64,000 nucleotides of DNA, from positions 1-64,000 of the forward strand of contig CAJIZV010000004.1 of the NCBI GenBank assembly GCA_905181935.1, read 5' to 3'. Below are positions 33,413 to 44,558 of this stretch, in pieces. Position 1 is the stretch's first letter, and each line of letters begins with the position of its first letter. The notes under the pieces were generated by a model, which did no database searches, was not told where the DNA came from, and was given only the letters and a program-made list of their open reading frames with translations. The position numbers and the translations under genes were made by a program. Source of the stretch: an uncultured Amylibacter sp. (GTDB lineage: Bacteria; Pseudomonadota; Alphaproteobacteria; Rhodobacterales; Rhodobacteraceae).

Positions 33413-34171
33413 ATGACACTACAAATTATAACATCTGATTGCTTAACCCCAAATATACATGGTTTTTTTACGCGACATGGTGGGATTTCCTCTGGAATAT
33501 TTAAGGGGTTAAATTGTGGGGAAGGATCAAGTGATCAATCCCAAGCCGTTATGACCAATCGTAATCTAGTAGCTGAGGCAATGAATATTGCAGAACAAAA
33601 TCTTATAACTATCCATCAAATCCATTCTGCTAGTGTCATTACAGTGACTGAGCCCTTTGCAGGCTCAAAACCAAAAGCTGATGCGTTAGTCAGCAACACA
33701 AAAGGACTGGCAATTGGAATACTAACCGCTGACTGCGCCCCAATACTATTTTCCGATCCCAATTCAGGTATAGTTGGCGCTGCTCACTCTGGTTGGCAGG
33801 GTGCAATCAAAGGCATTGCACGCAGCACAGTGGCAAAAATGGTTGAGTTAGGTGCAGACTTAGGAAACATCCAAGCAGTGGTCGGCCCATGTATAAGTCA
33901 AAAGAATTACGAAGTTGGCGAAGAATTTCTAGAAAATTTCTTGAATGAAGATCACAACTTTATAAAATTTTTTAGTAATGGAAAAGACGACAAGTATCAC
34001 TTCGATCTTCCAAGTTTTTGCCTACAATCTTTGCGTGATGCAGGAATTAATAATGCTCAGTGGACTGGGCACTGCACTTATGAAGATAGTAATGAATTTT
34101 ATTCTTATCGCAGAGCCACGCACACTGGCGAGCCTGATTACGGCCGCCTTATTTCAGTCATTTCTCCTTAG
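33413..34171 (+). CDS. pgeF: Peptidoglycan editing factor / purine nucleoside oxidoreductase family
   Basis: A 252-residue YfiH-type (Cu-oxidase_4, laccase-domain) protein: FFTRHGGISSGIFKGLNCG, ITIHQIHSASVITV, LTADCAPILF, AAHSGWQGAIKGI, VVGPCISQKNYEVG, YSYRRATHTG. The conserved His and Cys that hold the active-site metal are present. Family members remove mis-incorporated serine-containing peptidoglycan precursors and act on purine nucleosides. The start directly follows the methyltransferase stop. Its 3' end overlaps the convergent lrp gene by 14 bp. Confidence 0.93.
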   Translation: MTLQIITSDCLTPNIHGFFTRHGGISSGIFKGLNCGEGSSDQSQAVMTNRNLVAEAMNIAEQNLITIHQIHSASVITVTEPFAGSKPKADALVSNTKGLAIGILTADCAPILFSDPNSGIVGAAHSGWQGAIKGIARSTVAKMVELGADLGNIQAVVGPCISQKNYEVGEEFLENFLNEDHNFIKFFSNGKDDKYHFDLPSFCLQSLRDAGINNAQWTGHCTYEDSNEFYSYRRATHTGEPDYGRLISVISP

Positions 34172-34637
34172 GCATAAGAATTGGTACACCCGGGACATCC
34201 TTTGCGCACCTAATAACTAGAGATGTCTTAACACTGGCTACATTATCTGCGCTGGTTAATTTTTCTGTTAAAAAGCTTTGGAAACTTGATAAATCAGGCG
34301 CTACACATTTTAGAACAAAATCTATTTCACCATTAAGCATGTGGCATTCACGTACGTAATCCCACTCCTTACATTTAGCTTCGAATGCTTGCAAATCAGC
34401 TTCAGCTTGGGAATGCAGGCCCACCATAGCAAATACGAGCACATCAAAGCCAAGAGCCTTGCCGTCCACAATCGCGTGATAGCCCTGTAGGAGGCCCGAA
34501 GCTTCCAGTGCACGAATTCGGCGTAAACATGGCGGCGCAGAGATACCAACCTTTGAGGAAATCTCAACATTTGTCATTCTACCGTCTTCCTGAAGAAGCT
34601 TCAGGATTTGAAGATCTATAGCATCAAGTTTGTGCAT
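34158..34637 (-). CDS. Lrp/AsnC-family regulator
   Basis: A 159-residue protein with an N-terminal helix-turn-helix (LDAIDLQILKLLQEDGRMTNVEIS and APPCLRRIRALEASGLL, about 1-60) and a C-terminal RAM ligand-binding domain with CHMLNGEIDFVLKCVAPDL. It is commonly found beside trxB in Roseobacters, where it may control it. The 164-bp divergent gap before trxB would hold its operator. The effector is unknown. Confidence 0.92.
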   Translation of the reverse strand: MHKLDAIDLQILKLLQEDGRMTNVEISSKVGISAPPCLRRIRALEASGLLQGYHAIVDGKALGFDVLVFAMVGLHSQAEADLQAFEAKCKEWDYVRECHMLNGEIDFVLKCVAPDLSSFQSFLTEKLTSADNVASVKTSLVIRCAKDVPGVPILMPKEK

Positions 34638-34759
34638 ATTAAGTGTCCTTACATTGCAAAACTATAGCAAAGCTTTTATTTTTGCGCAATTAAATTACAA
34701 TACCTTAAAATAAAATAAGTCAAAATTTAAGTAATATAAGCGGTTCAACTTCGTAATAA

Positions 34760-35743
<984 letters not shown>

Positions 35744-35814
35744 AAGCCTAAATTACTTTTTTAATATCTTAATATTAAATACCAATGATTTAAAATAAAA
35801 ATACTGATGTAATT

Positions 35815-36006
35815 ATGGGAGCAACAACTGCAGGACTTAACATTGCATTTACTTTTTCAAATGGCATAAGCCTCAACTTATTGGAAAGTACAGCGTCCAT
35901 GACCAAAATGGGGGGTGGTGGAGACACTTGTGACGCTTCAAGCAGTGATTATTGCGTAGTAGATTTAGGTTCGCTAGGAATGAATTTTGTAGTCACTTCC
36001 AATTAA
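35815..36006 (+). CDS. Short ORF, possible outer-membrane protein remnant
   Basis: A 63-codon frame encodes alternating hydrophobic strands (GLNIAFTFSNGISLNLLE, VDLGSLGMNFVVTS) that would fit the end of a beta-barrel protein. It has no clear ribosome site and overlaps the 3' end of the convergent lyase-like gene by 14 bp. It may be a porin fragment or a chance frame. Confidence 0.3.
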   Translation: MGATTAGLNIAFTFSNGISLNLLESTASMTKMGGGGDTCDASSSDYCVVDLGSLGMNFVVTSN

Positions 36007-37951
36007 TATCATCTGATATTTTTATAAACTTGACCTGAAGTCTTTGACCTTTTTTGACGCAATTATAATAAGACTTTGTTTTAAAATTCTTTTCAGAATT
36101 TAAATTTCCAAGAAGATATACACATTGCTTATTCCTGCCAGTCTCATCTGAAATAAATCCATTTATTGTTACAGAACCGTCATAGCCTAGTGAGACACTC
36201 ACACCCTCTAATCCAAGGGCATCATATAATATGTTGCTTTTATCAAACTTTGCCTTCCCACTATTAAGTACAAATTTTATTGATCCCAGCTCTTGGTTAA
36301 TTTTTTTATTAATGCCATCTCTCTTTAGACTCAAATAAACATGATAGTTTCCATCATATGAGAGTAACAACTCCTGTTTTATTTTACGTTTTGCTTTTTC
36401 TTTATTTCTTTTTTCTTTCCAAATATTTTTAGGTTCAGACATGATATTAGCATTATAAATTTCAAATGCCGTAATCGTATGGTAATTACCAATAAATGGA
36501 TCAGTTTTAATATCCCGCAGTGTATTTTTTTTTATCCATTCTGGTTTTTGTTCAGAAACATATCTTATGCTCCAATTAATATAGCGGCCAAGCTCTGGAA
36601 CCCACCTATCATCAACAGAGCCAAACTCTTGAACTACAAATTCGTTATGGGTTTTAAATGGCTTTGATCCACAACTATTTGATCCTATACCTTTTTTCGC
36701 TATATGATTGGATATAGTAATATCTTCGTATTGCTTAAAAAGCATCTCGTATGCTTGCGAAATAGTTTTCCCATGCCTTGATTGGTAATGTAATAAATTA
36801 AAATTCGCTAACTTTAGCATCTCTAAGTTTAAGGAAAATAATCGACTAGTATCAAATGTATAACCAAGTGCTTTGCAGCCTTTTGCCGATAATGGAACAA
36901 AAAACCCCTCATCATTTATCATGCTTAATGAAAAATCTAAGTCCCATAGGCCTTTTTGCCAAAGTGCTCGGTCTTGCGTAACTATTGCCAGTGCCAACTC
37001 ACCAGCAGCAAATCTTAGTCTGACTGAGCCACAGTTATTCACCTTATGAAAACGTTTATTTAAACGCATTGGATTTTCAATTGGACAGAGCGCTGTTTTG
37101 CGGTCTCCATCTAATTTAAAATACTCAGAAAATGCTTTTTTCTTAAAGTAACTTTCGATTAATGTTCGTTCTTTTTTTGTGTAGCTAAATACTTCATAAT
37201 TCACCGCATAATACATATAAAATGTAGATATTACGCCACCCAAATGATAGTAAGATGGATTGAAATCATAATTGGCAGAATGCCGATATACCCAATGATC
37301 TTTTTTAGATTCTGCCATTTCTAAAAACAGTTTCTGATACATTTTAAATGATGCATCGAAACTTGTTACCCCATATGTGAGAAAAGCATTTTGGCAACGG
37401 GTAAAATCACGTTCTGTCCTTCCCTTATAAGAACTATTTGAATTGGTTGGCATAAGAAATTTAGCTAAGGTTTCATAGCAATATTTTTTATCTAAAATTT
37501 GGCCTCTACTTCCTTTTTCTTTCCAAAGCCATTTAGTAAAGGAATAATTATTTTTATAGTGATTTACTCTATAATCACGAAATCTTTTATAATCCTTTAT
37601 GACTAAGTTACTTTTTGGCATAGGGACTTTAAGTAATTCACTCTGCTGAACATATTCGTCCATCATCTCCAGCGCTTCATAAGAAAAATTTGGATTTTTT
37701 ACAGATTCTTTTAAGGCAATAATTTCATTTGCGCTTAATTGACCATCAAATTGTTGATTTTGGGCAGTATAATAATTTTCTAACGCATATTTCGTTTTTT
37801 TACCATAACTGCCATCAATCGGGCCAGGTGCATATCCAAGCTTTGTTAGTAATTCCTGAGCTAAGAGTACGTTGTCTGCATATAAGGGGGCACTAAAAAT
37901 GCCTAAAAACAATATAGTGTAGGCTATTAGTTTCATTTTCAATTGAGACAT
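35993..37951 (-). CDS. Secreted peptidoglycan-binding / alginate-lyase-like protein
   Basis: A 652-residue protein with a signal peptide (LIAYTILFLGIFSAPLYA, cut before DNV). A peptidoglycan-binding repeat follows at about 27-80 (LTKLGYAPGPIDGSYGKKTKYALENYY). The central part (about 150-480) is rich in helices and resembles the alpha/alpha-barrel of alginate-lyase-type enzymes: SANYDFNPSYYHLGGVISTFYMYYAV, RLRFAAGELALAIVTQDRALW, ALGYTFDTSRLFSLNLE. The C terminus is beta-rich and short. It may cleave an acidic exopolysaccharide while bound to the wall. Catalytic residues were not assigned. It shares its layout, but not its catalytic fold, with the island protein at 9455-11356. Confidence 0.6.
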   Translation of the reverse strand: MSQLKMKLIAYTILFLGIFSAPLYADNVLLAQELLTKLGYAPGPIDGSYGKKTKYALENYYTAQNQQFDGQLSANEIIALKESVKNPNFSYEALEMMDEYVQQSELLKVPMPKSNLVIKDYKRFRDYRVNHYKNNYSFTKWLWKEKGSRGQILDKKYCYETLAKFLMPTNSNSSYKGRTERDFTRCQNAFLTYGVTSFDASFKMYQKLFLEMAESKKDHWVYRHSANYDFNPSYYHLGGVISTFYMYYAVNYEVFSYTKKERTLIESYFKKKAFSEYFKLDGDRKTALCPIENPMRLNKRFHKVNNCGSVRLRFAAGELALAIVTQDRALWQKGLWDLDFSLSMINDEGFFVPLSAKGCKALGYTFDTSRLFSLNLEMLKLANFNLLHYQSRHGKTISQAYEMLFKQYEDITISNHIAKKGIGSNSCGSKPFKTHNEFVVQEFGSVDDRWVPELGRYINWSIRYVSEQKPEWIKKNTLRDIKTDPFIGNYHTITAFEIYNANIMSEPKNIWKEKRNKEKAKRKIKQELLLSYDGNYHVYLSLKRDGINKKINQELGSIKFVLNSGKAKFDKSNILYDALGLEGVSVSLGYDGSVTINGFISDETGRNKQCVYLLGNLNSEKNFKTKSYYNCVKKGQRLQVKFIKISDDINWK

Positions 37952-38199
37952 AATTATACAATTTTCACCAATAAATTAAAAGTATTATCATGATACTATA
38001 ATATAAAAATATTTAAAAACAACAATCTATGTCCTAAAATTGGATAGGTGATCTAGGTAAAGACGGGCACACTGAAACGTACGTCCAGTTTCATGTAATT
38101 ATCATCATGTCGAATTTTATTGTGAAAAAAATATAAACTAAATTATTAATCATTCTTAAAGTAATGAATTGCATTTCTTAAAAGTTATAATTATCTTCA

Positions 38200-38664
38200 C
38201 TACGGCTTTAGTGAATCTAATCTTTTGAGGCCTTCATGAGTGTAAATATCTTCACGCCTATAAAACTCTTCAAAAACTGGAATAACTCCACTCAACTCAA
38301 CCCAAGGGAGTTTACTTCTTACGTAAATATGAGCTTGGGGAGGAAATCTACTTGGCTCATTCAGGGTAGTAGTTTTAAGAACGATAATCCTATTTAGGCC
38401 TTCAAATTGACTATAAATTTGATCACCACACGTAGTGCACCGCTTTATTGTATGTCCCTTACCACGCTTAGAAGGGCCAACAGTTTCGCTCAATATACCG
38501 TGCGTAATTACAACATTAGATTTTTCTATCATTGAGTGAACAATAAAAGCAGATCCTGAATATCGCTGGCACAGCGTGCAATGGCAAACATGTGTTACTA
38601 TAGGTTCTCGGGTAAGTTTATATTCTAGCTGCCCACAAGAGCAACCTCCAACAAAAATAGTCAT
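38200..38664 (-). CDS. GFA-family zinc protein
   Basis: A 154-residue protein with the GFA Cys pattern: GGCSCGQLEYKL, HVCHCTLCQRYSGSAF, and KRCTTCGDQIYSQ, giving two zinc sites. The family is named for glutathione-dependent formaldehyde-activating enzyme, but most members have no proven activity. It stands alone. The 248 bp between it and the gene starting at 37951 are AT-rich and hold only that gene's promoter. Confidence 0.9.
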   Translation of the reverse strand: MTIFVGGCSCGQLEYKLTREPIVTHVCHCTLCQRYSGSAFIVHSMIEKSNVVITHGILSETVGPSKRGKGHTIKRCTTCGDQIYSQFEGLNRIIVLKTTTLNEPSRFPPQAHIYVRSKLPWVELSGVIPVFEEFYRREDIYTHEGLKRLDSLKP

Positions 38665-38798
38665 TCATTATCCCCACTTAAATCAATCACTTATTAAATA
38701 TAGCATTAGAATTTTAAATTAACATAACTCCAAAACATTGTTTTATTAAAAATTCATATTAGATCTAATCAGACAAATTAACATATTAAGGAAATAAC

Positions 38799-38927
38799 AT
38801 GAGTGAATGCACATGTGGTCGAAGTCCAACTGGTAATTGCCTGGGTTGGCACAATTTAACCGAAAAAGAATATCAAGAAAAGAAAGTTGCGTACCAAGCC
38901 AGGCAAGCAGATAAACAGATTGATTAA
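38799..38927 (+). CDS. Small Cys-rich protein (42 aa)
   Basis: An AAGGA site sits six bases before the ATG. The peptide is SECTCGRSPTGNCLGWH followed by a charged helix (LTEKEYQEKKVAYQARQA). The CxCGRSPTGxCxGWH head looks conserved and metal-binding; I believe similar small proteins exist in marine proteobacteria, but no function is known to me. It is too short to be picked up by most gene callers. Confidence 0.6.
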   Translation: MSECTCGRSPTGNCLGWHNLTEKEYQEKKVAYQARQADKQID

Positions 38928-39050
38928 TCCAAATTAAAACTTCTTATAAAACGCTCTCAAATATAATTTTTTCATTTTGCATCAAAGTATTGCGGACCAC
39001 TTAAACAAGCTTAAGGTGGGATAGTAAGATACAGCAGAAAGCAGTAAACA

Positions 39051-39308
39051 ATGATAGCAATTATAAGAATAGCTGTTGGCATTCTTTTAGCAGGTATAGT
39101 TTTCTGGGTTATTAGTGGCATCCTAATTTGGATTAGGGGAGCTTTTCATGGTGTTAAAGTAGCTCGCAATCAACCAGAGATGAGTGAAGATGAAATCTTA
39201 GCAAACCGTGTGGCAACCAAACATAAAATTAAAAAATACATTACATTTTATTTAATTTTATGCGCCACACTTTTAGCAGTAATTATCATAGGGGATATAT
39301 CTTTTTGA
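39051..39308 (+). CDS. Small two-TM membrane protein
   Basis: An 85-residue protein. A first membrane helix (IIRIAVGILLAGIVFWVISGILIW) is followed by a basic loop and an acidic segment (EMSEDEILANRVATKHKIKKY), then a second helix (FYLILCATLLAVIIIGDI). Family not recognised. Confidence 0.65.
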   Translation: MIAIIRIAVGILLAGIVFWVISGILIWIRGAFHGVKVARNQPEMSEDEILANRVATKHKIKKYITFYLILCATLLAVIIIGDISF

Positions 39309-39334
39309 TAATAATGTGCATTACTTGATTAATA

Positions 39335-40780
39335 TTAACTTTTAAAAGAAATCTTAAATCCAACGTTTAATGTTAATGGAGCCATGCCTCCCCCAGTTAT
39401 GGACTTAACTTTACCAATACCTAGAGTTATTGCTTTAGAAGGTGAGACCCAATAATCTATCTCACTTCTAACTCCACCAATCAAACCGCCTTTTGTATCA
39501 ACACCCGCACCACCACCAGCTCCCATTAATGTTTCAAATGAAGCGCTTATTTTTGAATTTAATGGTTTTTCGTATCCAATCCCAAATAAACCAAGTTGGT
39601 ACCCACCAAGATCACCTAAAACAGCAGTTGATGCTTGCCCCGTAACATAAATATTAGGTGATAAAAAGTAATCTAAAGTAGTTTCCAGTAGGGCAGGAGT
39701 TTTACTATAACTTTTATTGTTTTTTATATAGTTAGCATTTATTTTGTGTATTGAAATGCCAGAGTAGAGATGTACTTTTTGATTAAAATTTCTTTTATAA
39801 GATTTTTTGCGAGAATACGTATCATAATATAAATCTATGCTCGGGGACACTACTGTAAATTCACCATTCATTGCATGCTTGAGCTGAAGGCCTGCCCTCA
39901 ATCCAGTAGATTCAAGAAGTTTATATTTATGAGAAATTCCTGCAGAAAATAGTAGGCCACCACCTGTAGCAATTCCACCACCAGATGCAGCACCGATACC
40001 GTACTCAAATGAAATTGGCGCTAAGCCCATATGCGTTTTTATTCTTTGCCCCAAGATCCAATCTGCGTAACCTTCTGCAAAGCCAGAAACTACACCATTA
40101 GCCTGTATAAACGTTGTTTTATTTTTACCTTGGTCAAAAACAAATTCACCACCAATCAAATTCATTTTTTTATTATTTGGACTATTCAGTGAATTATTGC
40201 CAAATGATGTTGGAATATATTGCATTACTTTCAATGATATTGGTGAAATCTTTATTTTATTCTTTTTTATATTTGCTTTTGCAAAGGGTATAGGCCCTGT
40301 AAAAATATTGAACGGTTTTCTAATATAGTAAGACAAAGCTGGACTTGAAATATCTGAACCATCAATAGAAATTGCTGATATTCCAATCCCTGCAGTAAAA
40401 TTATTATAAGGAAATTCAAGGGATGCATGTGGCTTTACCATAGTCCCATCACCAGATACTTGGCCACCACCTCCTCCTCCTCCAAGGTAAGCTCCTAGAG
40501 ATATTAATCTTTTATTCTTTAATTTAAATCTTTTTCCAAAATCTATGCCTCCAACAAATAACCCATCACCTTTACCAAAGAACCCTGAATAAAGGCTTTG
40601 ACCAAAGTAAAACCCGTTAGGCATCTCATAAGACATTGATAGCTGATTTAAACTCTTAGCCTTAGATTCAGAGTTAATAAACGTATCAACACCGAAACTC
40701 CACTCAAGACCTTCGCTGTTGGCGGGGCTTGCCATAGCATTAAGAATTAACATTAACTTAAATATTCGAAACTTTGGCAT
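39335..40780 (-). CDS. Glycine-rich outer-membrane barrel-like protein
   Basis: A 481-residue protein with a signal peptide (FKLMLILNAMASPANS). It is built of two halves, each of alternating hydrophobic strands with three Gly-rich loops: GAYLGGGGGGGQVSG (about 97-111), GAASGGGIATGGGLL (about 260-275) and GAGGGAGVDTKGGLIGG (about 420-436). The last strand ends with Phe-Lys-Ser after LNVGFKISF, close to an outer-membrane C-terminal signal. It is probably a beta-barrel. The repeated Gly loops suggest internal duplication. No family recognised. Confidence 0.6.
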   Translation of the reverse strand: MPKFRIFKLMLILNAMASPANSEGLEWSFGVDTFINSESKAKSLNQLSMSYEMPNGFYFGQSLYSGFFGKGDGLFVGGIDFGKRFKLKNKRLISLGAYLGGGGGGGQVSGDGTMVKPHASLEFPYNNFTAGIGISAISIDGSDISSPALSYYIRKPFNIFTGPIPFAKANIKKNKIKISPISLKVMQYIPTSFGNNSLNSPNNKKMNLIGGEFVFDQGKNKTTFIQANGVVSGFAEGYADWILGQRIKTHMGLAPISFEYGIGAASGGGIATGGGLLFSAGISHKYKLLESTGLRAGLQLKHAMNGEFTVVSPSIDLYYDTYSRKKSYKRNFNQKVHLYSGISIHKINANYIKNNKSYSKTPALLETTLDYFLSPNIYVTGQASTAVLGDLGGYQLGLFGIGYEKPLNSKISASFETLMGAGGGAGVDTKGGLIGGVRSEIDYWVSPSKAITLGIGKVKSITGGGMAPLTLNVGFKISFKS

Positions 40781-40880
40781 TCTATAATTATATTCCAGAA
40801 AAAACTAAACAAAAAAATTCAATATAGTTATATTAATACCTTTTTTTGAATCGGATACTAGTTTACTTATAAAAAAAAAT

Positions 40881-40957
<77 letters not shown>

Positions 40958-40998
40958 ATTAATATTCTCTTAAATTGAGAAAAGAAGTTGAGCAAGCC

Positions 40999-41310
40999 TC
41001 AATGTGTCCAAGTCTCTTTACGGAAGGTAGAAAAGTTGTCGCCATACCCACCATTACGGATTACGTGTTTGCGTTGTTTTGGTTCTTGGACTGAATAAGT
41101 AATACCTTTTTGATCTGCGTAACTAATAGCTTCTTCTTTACTTTCAAAAGTTAACTTTACTTGGCTATCCATATCACCAGAACTAGTCCAACCCATTAAT
41201 GGATCCACCTTACGCGCCTCACTGGGTAAAAACTCCAAAATCCACTTTGTAGATTTACCTTGGCCTGATTGCATTGCATTACGTGTTGGCTGATAAATAC
41301 GCGCTGACAT
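40999..41310 (-). CDS. Complex I accessory subunit, NDUFS4-like
   Basis: The ATG at 41310 (start of SARIYQPTRNAMQSG) is preceded by GGAGA; longer in-frame starts lack a site. The 103-residue protein shows the ETC_C1_NDUFS4 pattern: ARIYQPTRNAMQSGQGKS, WILEFLPSEARKVDPLMGWTSSGD, FESKEEAISYADQKGI. In alphaproteobacteria and mitochondria it binds the NADH-oxidising arm of complex I. Usually a stand-alone gene, as here. Confidence 0.92.
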   Translation of the reverse strand: MSARIYQPTRNAMQSGQGKSTKWILEFLPSEARKVDPLMGWTSSGDMDSQVKLTFESKEEAISYADQKGITYSVQEPKQRKHVIRNGGYGDNFSTFRKETWTH

Positions 41311-41471
41311 AAAATTCTCCATCTTCCGTCTATAGATAAACTTCTTATTGCCATTTTTACACAAAGACTCAAGAGGCTAAGAAGTCCCACTTATCAGTTC
41401 ATATCATACAAGCCCTTGCCCCTAATGCTGGGTACAGGCAAAGTTTACAAAAATAAGAACGAATCAAATTT

Positions 41472-43655
41472 ATGCCAGATCTATCCCTTTTAAATACTGC
41501 ACCAGAACCAGCAGCACGTGTAAAATTAGAGGGTGGGCAAAAGTTCATCTTAAATAGCCCATTTCAACCAGCAGGTGATCAACCTACAGCAATTAAAGAA
41601 TTAGTTCAGGGACTCGCCGACGGGGAACAAAACCAAGTCCTACTTGGAGCTACTGGAACTGGTAAAACCTTTACAATGGCTAAAATTATAGAAGCTACTC
41701 AGAGACCCGCTATTATATTGGCTCCTAACAAAACACTAGCAGCACAGCTCTTTGGCGAATTCAAAAACTTCTTTCCAGAAAATTCAGTCCAATATTTTGT
41801 CAGTTTTTACGACTATTACCAGCCAGAGGCTTACGTCGCGCGTTCTGATACCTACATCGAAAAAGAAAGTCAGATTAACGAACAAATTGATCGAATGCGA
41901 CACGCAGCAACACGCTCCCTTTTAGAACGCGACGATGTAATCATCGTTGCCTCAGTTTCTTGCATATACGGCATTGGATCCGTTGAGACTTACGGAGCAA
42001 TGACACAGGACTTAATTGCTGGAAATGAATATAATCAGCGCCAAGTTATGGCAGATTTAGTTGCTCAACAATATAAGAGAAATGATACTGGGTTCTCACG
42101 GGGATCATTTAGGGTGCGTGGTGACAGCTTAGAAATATGGCCCGCCCACTTAGATGATCGGGGTTGGAGATTATCATTTTTTGGAGATGAGCTGGAAACA
42201 ATCCAAGAGTTTGATACACTGACTGGTGAAAAAATGGCAACGCTAGAAAGTGTACGAGTTTATGCAAATTCTCACTACGTGACACCAGGCCCCACAATGC
42301 AGCAGGCTATGAAGGGCATTAAGGCAGAATTAATAACACGTTTAAAACAGTTAAATGGTGAAGGTAAACTCTTGGAAGCGCAACGCCTAGAGCAGCGGAC
42401 CAACTTTGATTTAGAAATGCTAGAGGCTACTGGAGTATGCAATGGTATCGAAAACTACTCACGCTACTTAACTGGCCGTGCGCCTGGAGAACCGCCACCC
42501 ACATTATTTGAATACATCCCCGATAATGCAATTGTTTTTGCCGATGAAAGTCATGTTTCAGTGCCACAAATTGGTGGTATGTATAGAGGCGATTATCGCC
42601 GCAAAATTACACTGTCAGAGCATGGATTTCGCTTACCTTCATGCACTGACAATCGTCCATTAAAATTTGAAGAATGGGACGCAATGCGACCTCAATCAGT
42701 ATTTGTTTCAGCTACTCCACAGAAATGGGAACTAGAACAATCAGGGGGAGTATTTGCAGAACAAATCATTAGGCCAACTGGCCTTTTAGATCCACCAATA
42801 GAAATTAGACCGGTAGAAACGCAAGTTGACGATTTACTTTCAGAAATTAGATTAGTCACTGCACAAGGCAATCGCGTTCTGGTTACTACACTTACCAAGC
42901 GCATGTCAGAAGATTTAACAGAATACCTACACGAACAAGGCATTCGAGTACGTTACATGCATTCAGACATTGTAACTTTAGAACGCATAGAGATTTTACG
43001 AGATTTACGTTTGGGTACTTTTGATGTCTTAATTGGCATTAATTTGCTGCGCGAAGGACTAGACATTCCAGAATGCTCACTAGTTGCTATTTTAGATGCT
43101 GATAAAGAAGGTTTTTTGCGTTCAGAAACCTCCCTAGTTCAAACAATCGGTCGAGCTGCTCGAAACTCTGAAGGCCGCGTCATAATGTATGCTGATAAAA
43201 TAACCGGATCGATGGAACGCGCCATGGGCGAGACCAACCGCCGTCGGGAACGACAAATCAACTACAACATAAAGCATTCCATAACACCTGAAACTATTAA
43301 AAAGAATGTCGAAGACATCATGGGTGGCTCATATTCTGGAGATACAGATGAAAGCCGCATCACAGCTACTATTGATAAGAAACCTCTTGTTGGAGCTAAC
43401 TTAAAAGCTCACTTGGATAATTTAAGAAAAGATATGATCAAAGCTGCCGAAAATCTAGAGTTTGAAGAGGCAGCACGAATTCGTGATGAGGTGAAAAGAT
43501 TAGAGGCTGTTGAGCTGGCAATTGCAGACGACCCAATGGCGAGGCAATCTGCTATTGAAGATGCTGTGGAGAAAGCAATCGCAGGAGGTGGGCGTAGCAC
43601 CGCAGGTAGAGGTGGCACACGTACAGTTCGTGGAAAAAGCAGCTCAAAAATTTAA
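41472..43655 (+). CDS. uvrB: Excinuclease ABC subunit B
   Basis: A 727-residue nucleotide excision repair helicase. Walker A GATGTGKT at 59-66, the beta-hairpin region [20 protein letters not shown] motif [17 protein letters not shown] motif [10 protein letters not shown] motif VI, and a C-terminal UVR domain ([13 protein letters not shown]) that binds UvrC. A Gly/Ser/Arg-rich tail ends the protein. No LexA box (GTTC-N7-GTTC) was found by eye in the 160 bp upstream. Confidence 0.98.
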   Translation: MPDLSLLNTAPEPAARVKLEGGQKFILNSPFQPAGDQPTAIKELVQGLADGEQNQVLLGATGTGKTFTMAKIIEATQRPAIILAPNKTLAAQLFGEFKNFFPENSVQYFVSFYDYYQPEAYVARSDTYIEKESQINEQIDRMRHAATRSLLERDDVIIVASVSCIYGIGSVETYGAMTQDLIAGNEYNQRQVMADLVAQQYKRNDTGFSRGSFRVRGDSLEIWPAHLDDRGWRLSFFGDELETIQEFDTLTGEKMATLESVRVYANSHYVTPGPTMQQAMKGIKAELITRLKQLNGEGKLLEAQRLEQRTNFDLEMLEATGVCNGIENYSRYLTGRAPGEPPPTLFEYIPDNAIVFADESHVSVPQIGGMYRGDYRRKITLSEHGFRLPSCTDNRPLKFEEWDAMRPQSVFVSATPQKWELEQSGGVFAEQIIRPTGLLDPPIEIRPVETQVDDLLSEIRLVTAQGNRVLVTTLTKRMSEDLTEYLHEQGIRVRYMHSDIVTLERIEILRDLRLGTFDVLIGINLLREGLDIPECSLVAILDADKEGFLRSETSLVQTIGRAARNSEGRVIMYADKITGSMERAMGETNRRRERQINYNIKHSITPETIKKNVEDIMGGSYSGDTDESRITATIDKKPLVGANLKAHLDNLRKDMIKAAENLEFEEAARIRDEVKRLEAVELAIADDPMARQSAIEDAVEKAIAGGGRSTAGRGGTRTVRGKSSSKI

Positions 43656-43677
43656 AATTGCAAAATCTAAAAAATAC

Positions 43678-44079
43678 TTATGTTGCTGTAATTATTGCAT
43701 TTAAAAATTCGACACCGGTAATTTTCCATTCGCCATCCAATAAGATCAAAGTGTAGCGAAGCAAATGTAAATCTCCAGCCAAGTCTTCTATTAAAACCTC
43801 TTGTGAAGCATTCGAACTATCACTTTGCGCTTCTTTGAAAGTAAATTCTTTTTGGCGGAATACCATTGGATAACCTTGGCGAACCATCACACCAAAACGT
43901 TTATAGTTCTTAAATATACTTTTGATTGATGGAGAGGCAAACTCAAACGCCGCTTCCATATCATCCGCACTAAATGCCTCGATTTGGCCTCTAATCACCT
44001 GTTGGAAACTTTGCTCTTGCGCAATTATTGGCCCCGAGAAGAAAATAATGCTCAGCATTGATATCAATAAATGTTTCAT
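43678..44079 (-). CDS. DUF4864-type periplasmic protein
   Basis: A 133-residue protein with a signal peptide (HLLISMLSIIFFSGPIIA). The mature part fits DUF4864: VIRGQIEAFSADDMEAAFEFASPSIKSIF, VMVRQGYPMV, then a beta-strand set ending with GEWKITGVEFL. It has an NTF2-like look (cone-shaped ligand pocket). Function unknown. Convergent with uvrB. Confidence 0.8.
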   Translation of the reverse strand: MKHLLISMLSIIFFSGPIIAQEQSFQQVIRGQIEAFSADDMEAAFEFASPSIKSIFKNYKRFGVMVRQGYPMVFRQKEFTFKEAQSDSSNASQEVLIEDLAGDLHLLRYTLILLDGEWKITGVEFLNAIITAT

Positions 44080-44213
44080 TTGATTTAAATAGTTCTGACA
44101 AATAATAAGTCAAATCGTACAAATATGTGGCCTTACTCTATAATTTTCACGAAAACCTTGTAAATTCTATTTTTTTTAGTAGGAGTAGACTAAGTGAACG
44201 CAAAGGAAATAAA

Positions 44214-44525
44214 GTGTTGTTTAATTTAATCATGGGAATACTCGCAGGATATGCTTCGCGCTATTTTGGAAACGCACTTGGCTCAGTTCTCACAGACAAA
44301 TATAAAATACCTAAAACTGATATTCCTGTTTTAACATTTATATTACTACTTCTAGCTGCATCAATTTTGATTGGCATAGGAAGACAAGATGGCCTTCCAT
44401 TTATTCTGGTTTTCGGTGGTGGTATTGGTTTTTTTTACAAGTATTTATGGGCTATATGCAAGGAACAATACACTGTGGTAAAAGCTAAAATCAAAGATGG
44501 CAAAGATATGAATAACGAAATTTAG
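44214..44525 (+). CDS. Small membrane protein, unknown
   Basis: The GTG at 44214 has AAGGA eight bases upstream and is preferred over a GTG at 44127 without a site. The 103-residue product has three membrane helices (IMGILAGYASRYFG, VLTFILLLLAASILIGIG, LPFILVFGGGIGFFY). No family recognised. Confidence 0.55.
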   Translation: MLFNLIMGILAGYASRYFGNALGSVLTDKYKIPKTDIPVLTFILLLLAASILIGIGRQDGLPFILVFGGGIGFFYKYLWAICKEQYTVVKAKIKDGKDMNNEI

Positions 44526-44558
44526 ATAACTAACATTTAATATAAAAATCTATAAAAA

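Noticed and set aside
41365..41471. LexA/SOS box upstream of uvrB.
   Set aside because: Only a single GTTC half-site was seen; the spaced partner is missing.
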